This document shows positions 13,301-23,795 of a DNA stretch of 64,000 nt, piece after piece. Under the pieces are notes generated by a model. The model made no database searches and was not told the origin of the DNA. It worked only from the letters and a program-made list of their open reading frames with translations. The stretch lies in NCBI GenBank assembly GCA_026874595.1, contig CM049317.1, positions 59,292,118 through 59,356,117 on the forward strand, read 5' to 3'. How positions within the stretch are numbered: the stretch's first letter is position 1; each line of letters begins with the position of its first letter. Position numbers and translations under genes: made by a program. Source of the stretch: Sipunculus nudus. Lineage: Eukaryota > Annelida > Sipuncula > Golfingiida > Sipunculidae.

Positions 13301-15889
13301 CGTGAGCAGAGTACAAGTCTGTTAAAATGTTAAAATAAATCCTCAAGGATATTTCGAGCAATATTTTGCTTCATGTCTGACATTTTGTTCGAGAGCATGA
13401 CCGGTTAGGCTAACTCGTTTACGGAATAAATTAAAATACAATCAAAAATTATATCAGGTGCCTCAGATGAGATATAGGCTAATCTTATTATGCCCATAAC
13501 ATGTACAGGAATGTGTGCTGTTGACAAGCCATAATCCACTTAGAAGGAACATGAATGACATAAAAAAATGAACTTAAACAGTGAAATAATCCTTAAAAAG
13601 ATAATGTAACGGGCTAGATGGAAATCCAGTTTATGATCAGTATTATAAAGATCACTATTTTATACATACATTAGCATAACACCATACTATTAGAATACAT
13701 GACTAGGTTGTATTTAGATGACAAAATACCATTAACATAAAACAAGAGGTTGGATTAATATATTGAATTAAACTAGGTTTTTCGTGATTTTTTTGTTGTT
13801 CTGGGAATCCCTGTGTGCGTCAATGAGAAAACAAAAATTAAAATGAGGTGGTTTTGCTTAATAATTAGTGAACTGTTAAAGATTCGACAAGATCCTGAAG
13901 CCTTGAGTTGCCATGGTAATGTGATGAAAACGCTTGTCTATATCAAGCAGACCTGGCCAGTTAAATTTATACAGTTTTCTTTTATTTTTCTTGTCTTCGT
14001 TAAGAGAATCAGGCAACATTCTTATTACTTTACATCCCAAAAGCTCTCTTATTTATTGTGTTATAATACTGAAGTTATATAACATGCACGAACATTTCTG
14101 CTGTGTAACACCGAGGGGAACGGTGAGCAATTAGTTTTGGATTTTGACACTAGGTGTCAGCACATAGCCGGGTAAGAGGAACTCTGTGCACGCAAATGTC
14201 TATTTTTTGTTTGATTTGTGGATGTCGGATTTGAGTGCCTGTGTCTGCGTAATCATGGAAAATAAAGCAAATTTAATTTAAAATTAAATCTTTCAATAAA
14301 TTTGTGATTTCATCTGAGCAATAAATAAATATAAATTAAAACGTGACTTGATATAGGTACATCTGCTCCATTTCTAATTGTCCGGATATATCTGAGGGTT
14401 TGTTGCTGTGACCTACCGGTTACTTTCAGAACCACCATAATGAAGCCAACTAACCCAACGGGATTATGCGGTGGGGATATAATTTGGAAACGTTTTGAAA
14501 TTAAGGCCGTAAAAGTCTAAAGTATTTTTATATTAAGCGTGTATTGTTGTATTTCACATATTTTTAAAGTCTTTTTAAGGGTTCATCCTTCGTCACCTAA
14601 ATCTTTCTTTATGAATCTATTTATACCCATATATTAAAGGGAGAATTCCCAACAATAACTGGATTTGTCCATGACAACAATAACTCTAATACCCTTATCT
14701 CCCGAAGTGTGTCAAATAAGTCAACTAAAGATTGTGAAAATGGGTCCTTTAAGCCAGACTATGTTAACTGCATGCGTTAGATGGTCCTTTAAGAAGGTAT
14801 GTAATAATAATATATATGCCTGTATTGGGCGACCGACGCATGGGTAATTGATATCTTCTTGAAATTCGTCTGTGTGTACTTCTACCAGTAGTATTCTTGT
14901 ACGTCAGATTTGACTGAAAACTAGAACCTTTCTAGTTTAAAACTAATTCTCGCATAGAATAAATATAATGCCATTAATATGTGATTGTGTGTAGTTAATC
15001 CTGTGTAAACTGTGTGGATCTGTAAACTAGTAAAATACAGTGTGGGTTGTGTGGTATTTTGAGTTTGCACGCTGTGTATATATCTGTCGCTTCAACTATT
15101 CTTTTCTTTCTCACTAACCTTCTAGCTCTTGGGATTCCCACCACACAAAAACGCACCACGGAGCGCAAAACCACTCAAAAACCAACTACGGAAAGTAGAA
15201 CCACCAAACTATCCACACCAAGGCCTGTAACGGTTAAAATTTCAACCAAGGCGCCTACTTTACCTCCTACAGCTGAGAAGACACAGGCACCAGTCACCGT
15301 CAGGAGTACCAGCGCACCGGAAGAGGAAACCACCAAAACAAATGGCGGCGGGAACAACAGTCAGACTGTTGGCGCTGTTGAAGTACTTCCGAAAGGTTTG
15401 AGCGTGTTTTTTTTTTTCTTTAAATTCGATGTTTATCAGAGGTTTACTTTCTGGTTAAGAGCTCAAATTTAGGATTACACTTTTTAACCTTGTGGCACAT
15501 GTTCCAAGGAGGTTACATAATATAATGTAACCTACTTGTATATTTAGAATACGGTCTACACTGGACACATGGCAAAGGGGTTTCGCATACAATATTGTGT
15601 CCTTACAATTACTAAAATATTATTAAACTCCCTCTATAGGACAAGCCCACACATGGAGTTCCTTATATTAGCGCAGGATGGGTCCGGGGTTCCCAAGTCT
15701 CATGTGTAGAACGGATTCTTAGCAATCTCAAAGCTTGATTCCATATACATGTAACTGTGACATGGATGCTTATTTGAGGAATGTGTTTTGGATCAGGAGG
15801 CTGGAAGATAATGGATTAATATTATATAAAGTAATAGGGTGTAAACATTACACATTTGCAACAGTAATAATAACTTGAATCTGGGGGGG

Positions 15890-15938
<49 letters not shown>

Positions 15939-16194
15939 ATCAATCGTTCTTTGTAATCTTTAGATGAGCGGGCAAGGCAATCTGCTCTTTTCCATATTCA
16001 GTCCAATGATTGGTTTATGTAGAAGTGGATAGGAAGAAAAAAAATCATAAGTCAGAGTCCGCGACGTTACCTTTATTGCTAACTTTTCTGCATTTTCATA
16101 CAGGAGTCATCGTAGCTATTGTCGTGGCGGGCGTTGCTGTGCTGGTAGCCTTCATCAGTCTCATCGTGTACTGTGTCAGGGGAAGCAGAAGGTA

Positions 16195-16239
<45 letters not shown>

Positions 16240-16852
16240 GAGACAGACAGACAGAGAGAGACAGACAGAGACAGACAGACAGAGACAGACAGAGAGAACC
16301 ACGGCAAGTAGTTCCGATAACACTCCCAGTGCAACAGACCTTTATCATCACACTTGCGACACCTGTTGGCAACGACTTACAAAGAGTGTTCGGGTCCGCA
16401 TTTTCGACAGTAAAGATCATATTTATTTCAGATCTTAGATGATTTTGATAATAAATGCACATTATATTTATTAGTGATTTCCTGATGGATTCCTGATTTG
16501 CTTTATATTTCATTTTACGAAAACCATGCTACCGGCCCATTGGACCCGAACACTGTAGACAACCATTATGAGCATTGCGTATGCCCGTGGAAAAGGTCTA
16601 TTGTGCCCGGGAAATTAAATGGGTACGCATGTACTTATACATTGTAAAATGTTTACTATGTCCAGGGAATTAGATGCCTAGGTAGACCTGTATTACAAAT
16701 TTATATATTAAGCTAGAATTGGTGACAGTTTATATTAAACCTGCTTCGTGGGTCTTAAATTAATAATTAGCATTTAGACGAATGAAAACCTCTAATGTAT
16801 TTTTTAACGTTTATGTTGAACTGTATATACAGACAGATCATTTCTATCAACT

Positions 16853-16931
<79 letters not shown>

Positions 16932-19413
16932 GAACTCTTCAATTAAACTCCTACTAACTCCTTGTCTTGCTACTATTTGTTTTACTTGATAACATTTAAC
17001 ACAAATTTAAATGTCATAGGTGTTCTCTGTGAGATCATTTGGTTACTTTGTTTTTCTCCGTAATTTGAATATAACTGAGTTGGTTTTTTAGATTAATCTT
17101 GTTCTCTATTTCCTTACTAACATGACTCTATTGTTCTCATTGTTGCGTGGCTTATTGTCTTGTAACTGATTGTCAACAAATGGCAATCGTTCAAATATCG
17201 CCAGGACGCCGGTTGATCTCGTACCTAACGCTCTGTGTCGGTAAGCTTGAAATCGGTTCTTACAGGTTTTCATTGTTGTTGTCGCTAATCTATAGAAACA
17301 AAAGCAACATTATGAAACGGATCATAACCATAAAAATTCGGCTGTGAATGAATTATATTAATCACTTTATCGGTTATATTGGAATTATATACAGCATACA
17401 TGCACAGAACAGAAAATCTTAATATAATAAACCGGAGAGCTTTCGTTGTTCACTCTTTGCGAGCTTGCGGAAGTAGGCGGCGCTACTGTAGGCGTTTGGT
17501 GGTGATCACGTGACTAATACATCTCAATCAAATGTGTGAAGAAAAAATATGCCAACATTTTGTTTTATTGCTATTTTCTTAAATTTATATTTTTTACCGA
17601 TTTTATTATTTAATGCCTGATATATCAGCAACTTTGAACAAAGGAAAAGTACATTCTAAGACTTTTATCAAACCCTCTATATCAGGGAGACCTGTTGAAT
17701 CAAGACGGAAATAGCTAATAGGTGGCGCTTTACATTGGTTGAGAAGGTCACCAGTTCCCGCTACCATTTGTTTTTGGTTTCAGGTCTGGCAGCCAGGAGG
17801 CGCTAGCTGAGTAGGTGGCACATAACAACCAGCCCGCACTGTAGACTGTGAGTGCCTTTGCCTTCGAGCCTCGCTTTCATCTAACAAGCAGGATATAACG
17901 CAAACTTTTATGCTTTTTTTTCTCAAGTGCTATTATTTCACGCTTTTTCACTAACGTACGGAATGAAAAATCACAATTATTCTGATCTGAATATACAATG
18001 TATAATATTTTTTTTTAATCTGAAACCATACAATTCAGGTTTGAAAAACTTTGAAAAAAACGTGCTATGGAGAGTCGTCTTACATGTTGAAAATCTTCGG
18101 AGCCCTATTGTCTAAGATGCAGCCGGGACTGCCAACACTTATATAACTGTACTATGTGAACCAGGTTGGCTTAAAATACTCGTGGTCCTTGATTTCTTCA
18201 AACGGCTTTTCTGTTTAACGTTCATCCTCTGAACCCCCCCCCCCCCCCCCACCACCGCCCACTTCCCAATCCATTTACTAACCATCTAGCCAAATCTGAA
18301 TTAGGGCAATGAAGATAGGGCAGCTGTTTTTTGCCTCATGAGCAATATGACTACTCTTTGCATTGCACCCTGTTTAGTTCATATATTGGAACACTCTGTT
18401 CACTTTAACGTCACGTTACGTCACGTTTACGTCATTGTCAATCGATCCATAACATAGCAGGTTCACAAACAAATACTGCAGGAGCTATTATAATAGACCC
18501 ACAGCTATTCTTTTTTGGGTTGATGTGCTTAATTGGTCAAATTTGGAATGAGTACAAGTTCCTGGTACCAATATCTTGTTCGCCCATAACCACAGGTCCA
18601 TGATAAAGTTTACTTAAACATTTTTCAATGAAAAATGCAGACTCAGACCTATATATTTTTCCATAGTCAGTTAGCATGGCCGCTGTAGTAGACTGGCCCA
18701 GTCGATGCAGTTATTAAGACTGAATTCCTCCTGCTTACAGAACCATCAATTTTGCTCTCGCTGTGTCGCAACGCTTAGGACAGGTACTACCACCTCGCGG
18801 CAAATTAAATAACTTATTTACGGCTCTCTCACCGACTCGTTTAGTTATGAGAGCTGACAAGGAGTTACGTCTATCGGTATATTGAATCACGTTTGATTTT
18901 ACGCATTTCTAGTAGCAAACATAAATAGTAAATCCCTGGCTCGTCTGTCGCTCAAGGTATCTCGCCTCTTACTGTCTAACTCATACAATATTTTAAGCAC
19001 ATAGCCGATGAAATAATATTCTAAGCTGCACACGAGAAATTGAAATTGAATAAGCAATCAGCCGATAAGAAGAGTCCACCCCTACCCCCCTCCTCACCAC
19101 ACACACCCTGTTTGTTACCTTCCCCACCAAACCTGTTTCCAAGTAGATCTAATCACTAACCATGTCCCTTCTTCATTATTTACATAGCTCAGCTCATACA
19201 CTATTTAGAGTTCTATGAATCTTTTCTTCTTTTTTGTTTACGTTTGGTTACAAAGGCTTTATTTTATTTGTCATTTTGATTAAGTTCTGTCAAAAATGTT
19301 TTCAGCAAAAAAAGCCAATGATTCTCTACTTTCTTAACAAAACACAGAGAATTACCCAATACATTTGCTTGTTATATCTTACTCTGAAATATATATGTAT
19401 ATATGAATATATA

Positions 19414-19488
<75 letters not shown>

Positions 19489-20614
19489 CTAGTTACACAA
19501 ATATACAGGAACCAAATTTTTTAGAGACGTTCATGTATGCTTTTGCACGGTAGAGCACTCTCTGCGAAAATTCTCAACATGGAATCGATACGTGTAGGGT
19601 ATTCTTCAAAGAACACCCATGCATTACCATCGGAATTGAACGCTTTAGAAAGCTTGTACAGAGTAAACATGTCTGAAAAATTTGATATTCCATTACCTTT
19701 ATAACCATACAGCTCTGGTTCCATACCATAAGTTGGTTGTTTCTTGCAGAAAAAAAATATACTAATTTATATATTTATATATATATCGAATTTATATCTT
19801 ATTTAATCTATAAATTTATAATCTCATATAATCTTGCTCTCATTAATTTTCCCACCATTTAGCCTTTTTCTTGCTTAAGGTTTGTGAAAAACTATACACA
19901 AAAATGCAATATCAAAAAAGACATTTTACGAAATTATTAATTTTACTATAACTTGAAATTCTATGACCTCGTTCCATAAAAAAACCTTTTCATATAACTT
20001 ATTTTCAGCACTGCATCGCCCATGTTTATAGTGACGCATTACTTTTGCATGATCTTCAGGGGAATATGGTTCCAACCTCGAAAAAGATTGTTATTTCGTT
20101 TTAATCATATATATTACTCTAGCACTACCAGTACATAGTCATGATAGTCTAAACTGATCATAATATATACATATAATATTTTTTTAATATTGCTTTTAAT
20201 TCATTATTGTTATTAATACGCTTTTTGAATTTCATTAGCAATATTTCCTAGTATATTCAACATCTTTACCGAAAATATTTAACATGCTAACATTTTCCGC
20301 ATTATTATGAAAAAATGCCTCAGACAAATAGTGATGTGTCAAAGGTACGCGTCGGCATATCTTGTACAGAGACCAGATACTGAAAGTTTAGAAAAACGAT
20401 GTATTATATTTTTATTTTCAGGAAATACATAGACTCTGCAAGTAAAGCAGAGGCTCAGGAAAATGAATATCACAACCCAACGTTTGAAAACGACATGAAA
20501 CCAAATGAAACAGCAGAAATAGACCCTCAAAGTCGGCCTGTAAGCAACGGTTCAGACCAACCACCACCCGACGTCCCGAAGTCGAAACGAAAAGGAATGG
20601 ACTGGGCCTATTAA
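2756..20614 (+). CDS. Type I membrane lectin: CTLD split by a WSC domain, second CTLD, Thr/Pro stalk, TM, tail (5'-incomplete)
   Basis: The model joins nine exons: 2756-2980, 5457-5617, 7626-7764, 9071-9211, 9661-9897, 10847-10987, 15126-15395, 16104-16191 and 20422-20614. All donors begin GT, all acceptors end AG, and every reading phase agrees, giving an uninterrupted frame of about 530 residues from a split codon to TAA at 20612-20614. The domain order is: CTLD N-half (residues about 1-75), WSC (76-175), CTLD C-half (176-222), second CTLD (223-348), Thr/Ser/Pro-rich stalk (349-437), membrane span (about 440-462), basic stop-transfer and a 64-residue tail. CTLD and WSC are carbohydrate-binding folds, so the product is most likely a cell-surface glycan-binding receptor; the ligand cannot be read here. 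The signal-peptide exon is missing and is presumed upstream. CTLD plus WSC also occurs in polycystin-1, but there the two are consecutive, not nested, and the REJ, PKD and multi-span parts are absent here. Confidence 0.85.
3058..3320 (-). repeat. Dispersed repeat, family B, copy 1
   Basis: The reverse complement matches 18687-18932 along most of its length. Shared landmarks are 'gactggccca', 'tacctcgcggcaa', 'aaataact', 'ggagttacgtctatcg' and 'gcaaacataaat'. Both copies lie in lectin-gene introns and in opposite orientation. Confidence 0.8.
4420..4690 (-). repeat. Foldback MITE-like element, family A, copy 1
   Basis: Two inverted arms, about 4435-4507 and 4619-4690, share 'aaccgctgctttgtatag' against 'tatataaagcagcggat' and 'actgcactcg' against 'gactgtagtgt'. 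The arms flank a 110-bp centre. The reverse complement of the left arm plus centre matches 13150-13311. The terminal inverted repeats and short length suit a non-autonomous DNA element; no target duplication was resolved. Confidence 0.75.
4841..4926. repeat. (TA)n joined to (GA)n
   Basis: About 23 TA units pass directly into about 19 GA units without a gap, forming a compound microsatellite within intron 1. Confidence 0.95.
5313..5442. repeat. 35-bp minisatellite, about 3.5 units
   Basis: Units begin 'ttaccataaa', run through 'gactTCATGG' or a variant and end 'aatggata'. They start near 5318, 5353, 5389 and 5423. The last unit ends about 15 bases before the WSC exon acceptor, so the array occupies the branch-point region. 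Confidence 0.75.
5457..5617 (+). CDS. Exon: first half of WSC domain
   Basis: The exon enters in phase 1 (G|AT codes Asp) and leaves in phase 0 at TTATCG|GTAAGT. It reads YQGCFNDS, then RDLDN, then SYCNRQCSQAGYKYASVQF, the classic WSC opening with the YxGCF motif, the CxxxC pair and the G-Y-x-Y-A motif. Confidence 0.9.
6985..7165 (+). repeat. Dispersed repeat, family D, copy 1
   Basis: The block matches 27384-27620 in the same orientation: 'ttgccactacc.catgg', 'gagtcgggtcca', 'tttgccttttat', 'aaatgttcactg.acc' and a 'catcctggtaaa' motif, then an A/T-rich 'gaaataaataataaa' tail. A 3' simple A-rich tail suggests a retroposed SINE-like unit. Confidence 0.7.
7364..7548. repeat. Mariner/pogo-like MITE, degenerate copy
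   Basis: The right end (aaggtggtctttcagaca, then gttccactg) is nearly identical to the right end of the intact-looking element at 36087-36264. The left end is more decayed but still shows 'aagaccaccc'. Confidence 0.6.
7626..7764 (+). CDS. Exon: second half of WSC domain
   Basis: The exon enters in phase 0 and leaves in phase 1 at GGACG|GTAGGT. It reads ILCRCGNSYGKHG, then GCAVQC, then YCGGYNKQSVYRL. With the previous exon this makes eight Cys in the WSC pattern, ending at the hallmark CGG...SVY. The two exons together form a phase 1-1 module of 300 bases (100 codons). Confidence 0.9.
7765..9070 (+). other. Intron 3 of the lectin gene
   Basis: This 1.3-kb intron contains a 'cgcgaaa' palindromic repeat fragment (about 7808-7875), similar to that at 47090-47470, and no exon candidate. 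Confidence 0.7.
7805..7880. repeat. 'cgcgaaa' dispersed repeat fragment
   Basis: The motifs 'cttcgcgaaacg' and 'atcgcgaaatttcaacc' recur in the longer copy at about 47090-47470, where cgcgaaaataaaacc is seen several times. Confidence 0.5.
9071..9211 (+). CDS. Exon: C-terminal half of first CTLD
   Basis: The exon is 141 bases, phase 1 to phase 1, with acceptor TGTAG and donor TACG|GTAAGT. It encodes FNKWYRDQPNNYDP, ECLALV, YRWGDESC and KYICQY. These supply the three C-terminal CTLD Cys. The calcium-site motifs read QPN and WGD rather than the canonical EPN/QPD and WND, so calcium-dependent sugar binding is uncertain. Confidence 0.9.
9661..9897 (+). CDS. Exon: N-terminal part of second CTLD
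   Basis: The acceptor AAACAG precedes a phase-1 entry, and the donor is CTTCAG|GTGAGT. The translation shows AACQRQGYTF, SACLSRH, the helix WARDDCEKRGGYL, a WIG motif (WWIGATN) and the WxW motif (WTWPS). The intron after WTWPS falls at the same domain position and phase as intron 1 does after WRWIK in the first CTLD. Confidence 0.9.
10135..10240 (-). repeat. tRNA-derived SINE-like remnant
   Basis: The motif 'gattcgaaccc' is the reverse complement of a tRNA B box. The following part ('accggttcga...aaaagcaagc...aggtccgcctt') resembles 42230-42315, which suggests two copies of one family. Confidence 0.4.
10271..10336. repeat. (TA)n joined to (GT)n
   Basis: About 24 TA units are followed by eight GT units. 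This is a compound microsatellite in intron 5. Confidence 0.95.
10847..10987 (+). CDS. Exon: C-terminal part of second CTLD
   Basis: The acceptor TTTGTACAG leads into a 141-base phase 1-1 exon, the same length as the matching exon of the first CTLD. It reads YTGWHDRTPDSPQEECLLL, QWDDDGC and HHFVCEI. The calcium-site positions read TPD and WDD. It closes the second CTLD and leads to the stalk. Confidence 0.92.
11614..11740. repeat. Two-unit tandem repeat, about 65 bp
   Basis: The motifs 'gagcatag..acgtcacac', 'tgatg.ttgt.gatttcatt' repeat once with about 80 per cent match by eye. Each unit holds a 'acgtcac' core. Confidence 0.65.
13150..13311 (+). repeat. Family A repeat, copy 2
   Basis: This is the inverted counterpart of 4420-4570. 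Shared landmarks are 'aatgcgatacca', 'ctcattggtctgatttca', 'tatacaaagcagcggtta', 'ctgcagtgtata' and 'cgtgagcag'. It lies in intron 6, opposite in orientation to copy 1. Confidence 0.8.
15126..15395 (+). CDS. Exon: Thr/Ser/Pro-rich mucin-like stalk
   Basis: The acceptor TTCTAG opens a 270-base phase 1-1 exon; the donor GAAAG|GTTTGA is weaker than the others. The 90 residues are dominated by Thr, Ser, Pro and Lys (for example QKPTTESRTTKLSTPRP) with no Cys, and end in a Gly/Asn-rich stretch. Such stalks are usually heavily O-glycosylated and hold the lectin head away from the membrane. Confidence 0.85.
15888..15934. repeat. G run with (GA)n
   Basis: About ten G residues are followed by about 22 GA units in intron 7. 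Confidence 0.93.
16104..16191 (+). CDS. Exon: transmembrane segment
   Basis: The exon enters in phase 1 and leaves in phase 2 at AGAAG|GTAAGT. It codes a Val/Ala/Ile-rich span (GVIVAIVVAGVAVLV, then AFISLIVYC) followed by the basic stop-transfer VRGSRR. This fixes a type I topology with the CTLDs outside the cell. Confidence 0.92.
16196..16296. repeat. (GA)n / (GACA)n immediately after a donor
   Basis: The tract begins at the fifth base of intron 8 and runs through GA, then GACAGA units to about 16296. It is a purine-only stretch on the sense strand at its start. Confidence 0.95.
16856..16928. repeat. (TA)n microsatellite
   Basis: About 36 uninterrupted TA units in intron 8. Confidence 0.95.
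17784..17814 (+). CDS. Candidate alternative terminal exon of the lectin gene
   Basis: A strong acceptor (T-rich tract then TTTCAG at 17778-17783) opens an exon that accepts the phase-2 donor at 16191. It would add RSGSQEALAE and a TAG stop at 17812-17814, replacing the 64-residue tail and its Tyr motif by a very short one. No AATAAA was spotted in the next 300 bases, so the 3' end is unassigned. It could also be a chance acceptor. Confidence 0.4.
18687..18932 (+). repeat. Dispersed repeat, family B, copy 2
   Basis: This is the inverted match of about 3058-3320, with 'tacc.cctcgcggcaa', 'ggagttacgtctatcg' and 'gcaaacataaata' as clear anchors. Confidence 0.8.
19405..19486. repeat. (TA)n microsatellite
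   Basis: A long TA run, preceded by 'atatgaat' variants, in intron 8. Confidence 0.95.
20422..20614 (+). CDS. Exon: cytoplasmic tail and stop of the lectin gene
   Basis: The acceptor TTATTTTCAG and a one-base completion of an Arg codon keep the frame to TAA at 20612-20614. The 64 residues are polar (Glu, Asn, Lys, Pro) and include ENEYHNPTFEN. The YHNP core resembles a YxN SH2-binding site overlapping an NPxF-like endocytic motif; this reading is inference. It ends GMDWAY. Confidence 0.88.
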
Positions 20615-22605
20615 TTCCCTTCCCGTCCGCAAGGGGGCTCTACTTGCTTTAAGTTTCATGTATGACGTGTCTAAATATGATGAATGATGGCTATACATAC
20701 ATACATACATATATATACATATATATATATATAATGTACATGTTATAGTAATATTTGTAAATGATATATTTTAACCTTTCATAATAATATGTCACAGAAG
20801 AACTGCAGTTCTCGCCGAATAAGTGAATGCCTTTCATAAAAATATGGAGCTTTATATGTCGATTTTTTCTTCAAGTCTCGAACACTGCACACGGTGTTCG
20901 TATAACAAAACCCTTTACATTTAAAGTAGACTGCTTACGTATGAATACATTTACAGAAATTACCGAGTGATCTTTTACCAAAGTTGCATCTTTCAATATA
21001 AAAACATAACTCGCCTGGGATTACATTAGGTCATCTTTTCAGCCGAATGATACGAATTTCGATGACACTGCCATTCGGTGTCGTTATTGGTGCAAGAAAA
21101 TGTTGTAAAACTTCACGTAATTGACAACGTGATTGGTTTGAGTTACGTCGTAATACACAAAACATACATATATACGTATGTATGTATGTATGTGTGTACA
21201 CATCAGTACGTACCTCACGTATATCAGTATATTTGCGTGTATCACATATAAACCCAAGTAACTCAGTTACAATTTCTCATATATCTTATTGCACGGTATA
21301 AACTTTTATTGTGTCATGTATTGATTTTTTTGACCCTCAGCTTAAAAGATTATATTTTAAAAACATATTCATATCTGCATGTTTTAAAATTAAATTAACT
21401 TATAGACAGGTAATATAATGTCTACCTGTGTGTGCAGTGTAGAATGTTGCTTTCCGACAGATTGTATTATCTTGATATATCATATTAATTGTACCATTCC
21501 ATATCATTCTACCTCTCACGAACGTGTCTGACACAGTTTATTTCATCAGAATTTGCCACAAAATGAGCCGATGTTAATGAATATGTTTAGAATGCTTAGT
21601 GGGTGTCAGGGATATGAGGGTGATCCCCACACTTTTAATGTGCCGCTTCGCTTATATGGCTGCCGTGCTTGTTATAAGTTTGGTACCTATATATTGTATA
21701 GCTTATTAGATAACGTTCAGTATGTCGCAAAAGATATATCAGATGGGTGATTAAATAAATATTGGGACTATAAGTAAGTAATATTGTGGCAGTTGCATCA
21801 AAGACCTATTTATAATAAATGTTGTTCTCTGTTTATTAATAAACAGTGTGGTCACGTGTCATTCCCATTTGATGTGAATCAGATGTCACCTCGGTTCTCC
21901 ATTTTGGGGTTGTTAAATGCATACACTAGACTGGTGTCAAGTGCTGTTTTAAATGACAATGGTTGGTTTAGCGTATGCAGTTATTGGTTAGATACAGTAT
22001 ATGTAAATATACTACCTCTTCAAACAATTTTATATGGCGGGAAAAAATCCGTTTCAACCAGCACAGTCAATATGATACATAATTTGTCTTCTATATAATA
22101 TAAGTGATCCTCGGCATCAGTCTACTCTTTGTTAGCCGAGCCCCCACCGACAGCAGCGGTTTAGTTTCGTATTTTGTTTCGTATTTTTATTTCGTATGGT
22201 GGCGGTGTTGTCAAAAAGACCTCATTAGCTCGCTTATAAGTACAAAATGTCAACTGCACTGTATAAAGTATTTAATAACGTGAAGCACAAATAAGCAATT
22301 TACTTTGTATATATCAATCATTTCCTTGTATCATACACTGAATCGTATCATTAGCCCATATATCAAATCAAATGCATGCAAACTAATTACGTGAATCTCT
22401 AGACTTTTTAGCTTTCCAAGTTGCAAACATATGTTATTACAAACATGTGATGTATGACGTGAGAGAATTTTATTATATAGTATAAACATCGAATTTGTAT
22501 ATAAGTCTTTTTTATATTATACCTATGTTGATAGTTGTCTAGATCCGGATTTTAATGTAATTGTCTATGTAACAGTTCAATAAAATCCGTGTATTTACTG
22601 TTTTG
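20615..22605 (+). other. Probable 3' UTR of the lectin gene
   Basis: The sequence is AT-rich with no further coding pattern. AATAAA at 22579-22584 is followed by a T/G-rich stretch, a good cleavage context. Earlier AATAAA-like sites exist (about 21753), so shorter 3' ends are possible. Confidence 0.5.
22579..22584 (+). terminator. Candidate polyadenylation signal (AATAAA)
   Basis: An exact hexamer with GT/T-rich sequence starting within about 10 bases downstream. It is assigned to the lectin gene by position only. Confidence 0.5.
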
Positions 22606-22806
22606 TGTTATTGTATGCATATATAAGGTTAGTTTTGAGACAGATCAACAGAGAGACAAATGATGTTTTCATATGGCTATATAGATCTAGAGATAAGCTA
22701 CCATAAGGAATGGAGAATGGTTGATATATAAATCGGTCGAGAGATCAAGATCAAGAGAGATAGATTAGGAGAGAGACTATGATCCAAAGAGATTAAGAGA
22801 GAAACC

Positions 22807-22810
<4 letters not shown>

Positions 22811-22842
<32 letters not shown>
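22811..22842. repeat. (GA)n tract
   Basis: About 16 GA units within a wider purine-rich region. Confidence 0.9.
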
Positions 22843-22847
<5 letters not shown>

Positions 22848-23734
22848 ACATACAGGAAGCGTTACTCAGGAATGGTTGCATAAGCTTCGAGAAACGCATA
22901 TCTTCAAAACGTCTTCTGTTTTCTGTCCGTTGTTTATAAATTTGTGCCCGACATTCTGTGCTGGTTCTTAAAATCCAGACAGGGGAACATCGAATTAGAG
23001 GACCGAGTACTGGTGCATCGAAAATCGGACAAGAGAAAGAAAAATATAACAAATAAGATTGGTGTTCTAAGTTCGTGTAGCATGTCTGTATTAAAGCCTT
23101 CACCTTCTTAATATTGTAATTATAGGGCCGAGTGTTTATACATCGTCTTTTTTAAATTCCATCTGAGAATGATTGCGTTGCGTTCAGAATAGTGAAAGAC
23201 TGGATGGTTATCAATCGCAAAGTAAAGTCCCGAAATCTAAACCGACATATTAACGTCCGACTGATTTTGTATATACATTAAGCCAATAGTCGCCGCAGAT
23301 AATAATTGATTATAATTTAATCTTGGACTGATCCATCATAATTACATGTTTTTTTATATAAGTTCCACGCAATTTATTTTTATCGTCAAATATTTACAGC
23401 GTACATCGATATTTATCTCGGTTTATACTTATTTGCATATTACCCGATTTCTTGAGAAAGGTCCAGCGGGGCTACGGGTGGATATATACGGGACAGGTCT
23501 TCCATGGACTAATTTGACACAGGCTTTATTCACCGTTATAGTTTCTGATAGACAGAGCTGTGATAAATAGAATTATAGCGGAATAAAGTCAAATTTCTAC
23601 TGATTTATGGGGAAAATGACCCCCTTAGGACACAGTTGGCATCGTTCCCGACACTTGACGACCAGAAGCGCGCATCTCCGATTAATGGCCAAAATAGGAG
23701 TTACGTAACAATGGTAGGGTGCCTCCACCGACAT

Positions 23735-23738
<4 letters not shown>

Positions 23739-23793
<55 letters not shown>
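23739..23793. repeat. (TA)n microsatellite
   Basis: About 27 TA units, uninterrupted. Confidence 0.95.

Positions 23794-23795
<2 letters not shown>

Larger units (their letters stand above)
10988..15125 (+). other. Intron 6 of the lectin gene
   Basis: This 4.1-kb intron contains a C-run (about 11180-11202), a two-unit tandem repeat (11614-11740), family A repeat copy 2 (13150-13311) and otherwise AT-rich sequence. The open frames at 12216, 13813 and 14665 have no domain features. Confidence 0.7.
16192..20421 (+). other. Intron 8 of the lectin gene
   Basis: This 4.2-kb intron starts with a (GA)n tract beginning five bases after the donor. It holds long (TA)n tracts (16856-16928, 19405-19486), a C run (18233-18250), family B repeat copy 2 and a candidate alternative terminal exon at 17784. 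Confidence 0.7.

Noticed and set aside
16079-16513. Minus-strand frame rich in Ser and Leu over the transmembrane exon
   Set aside because: It is the antisense reading of (GA)n next to the real plus-strand exon.
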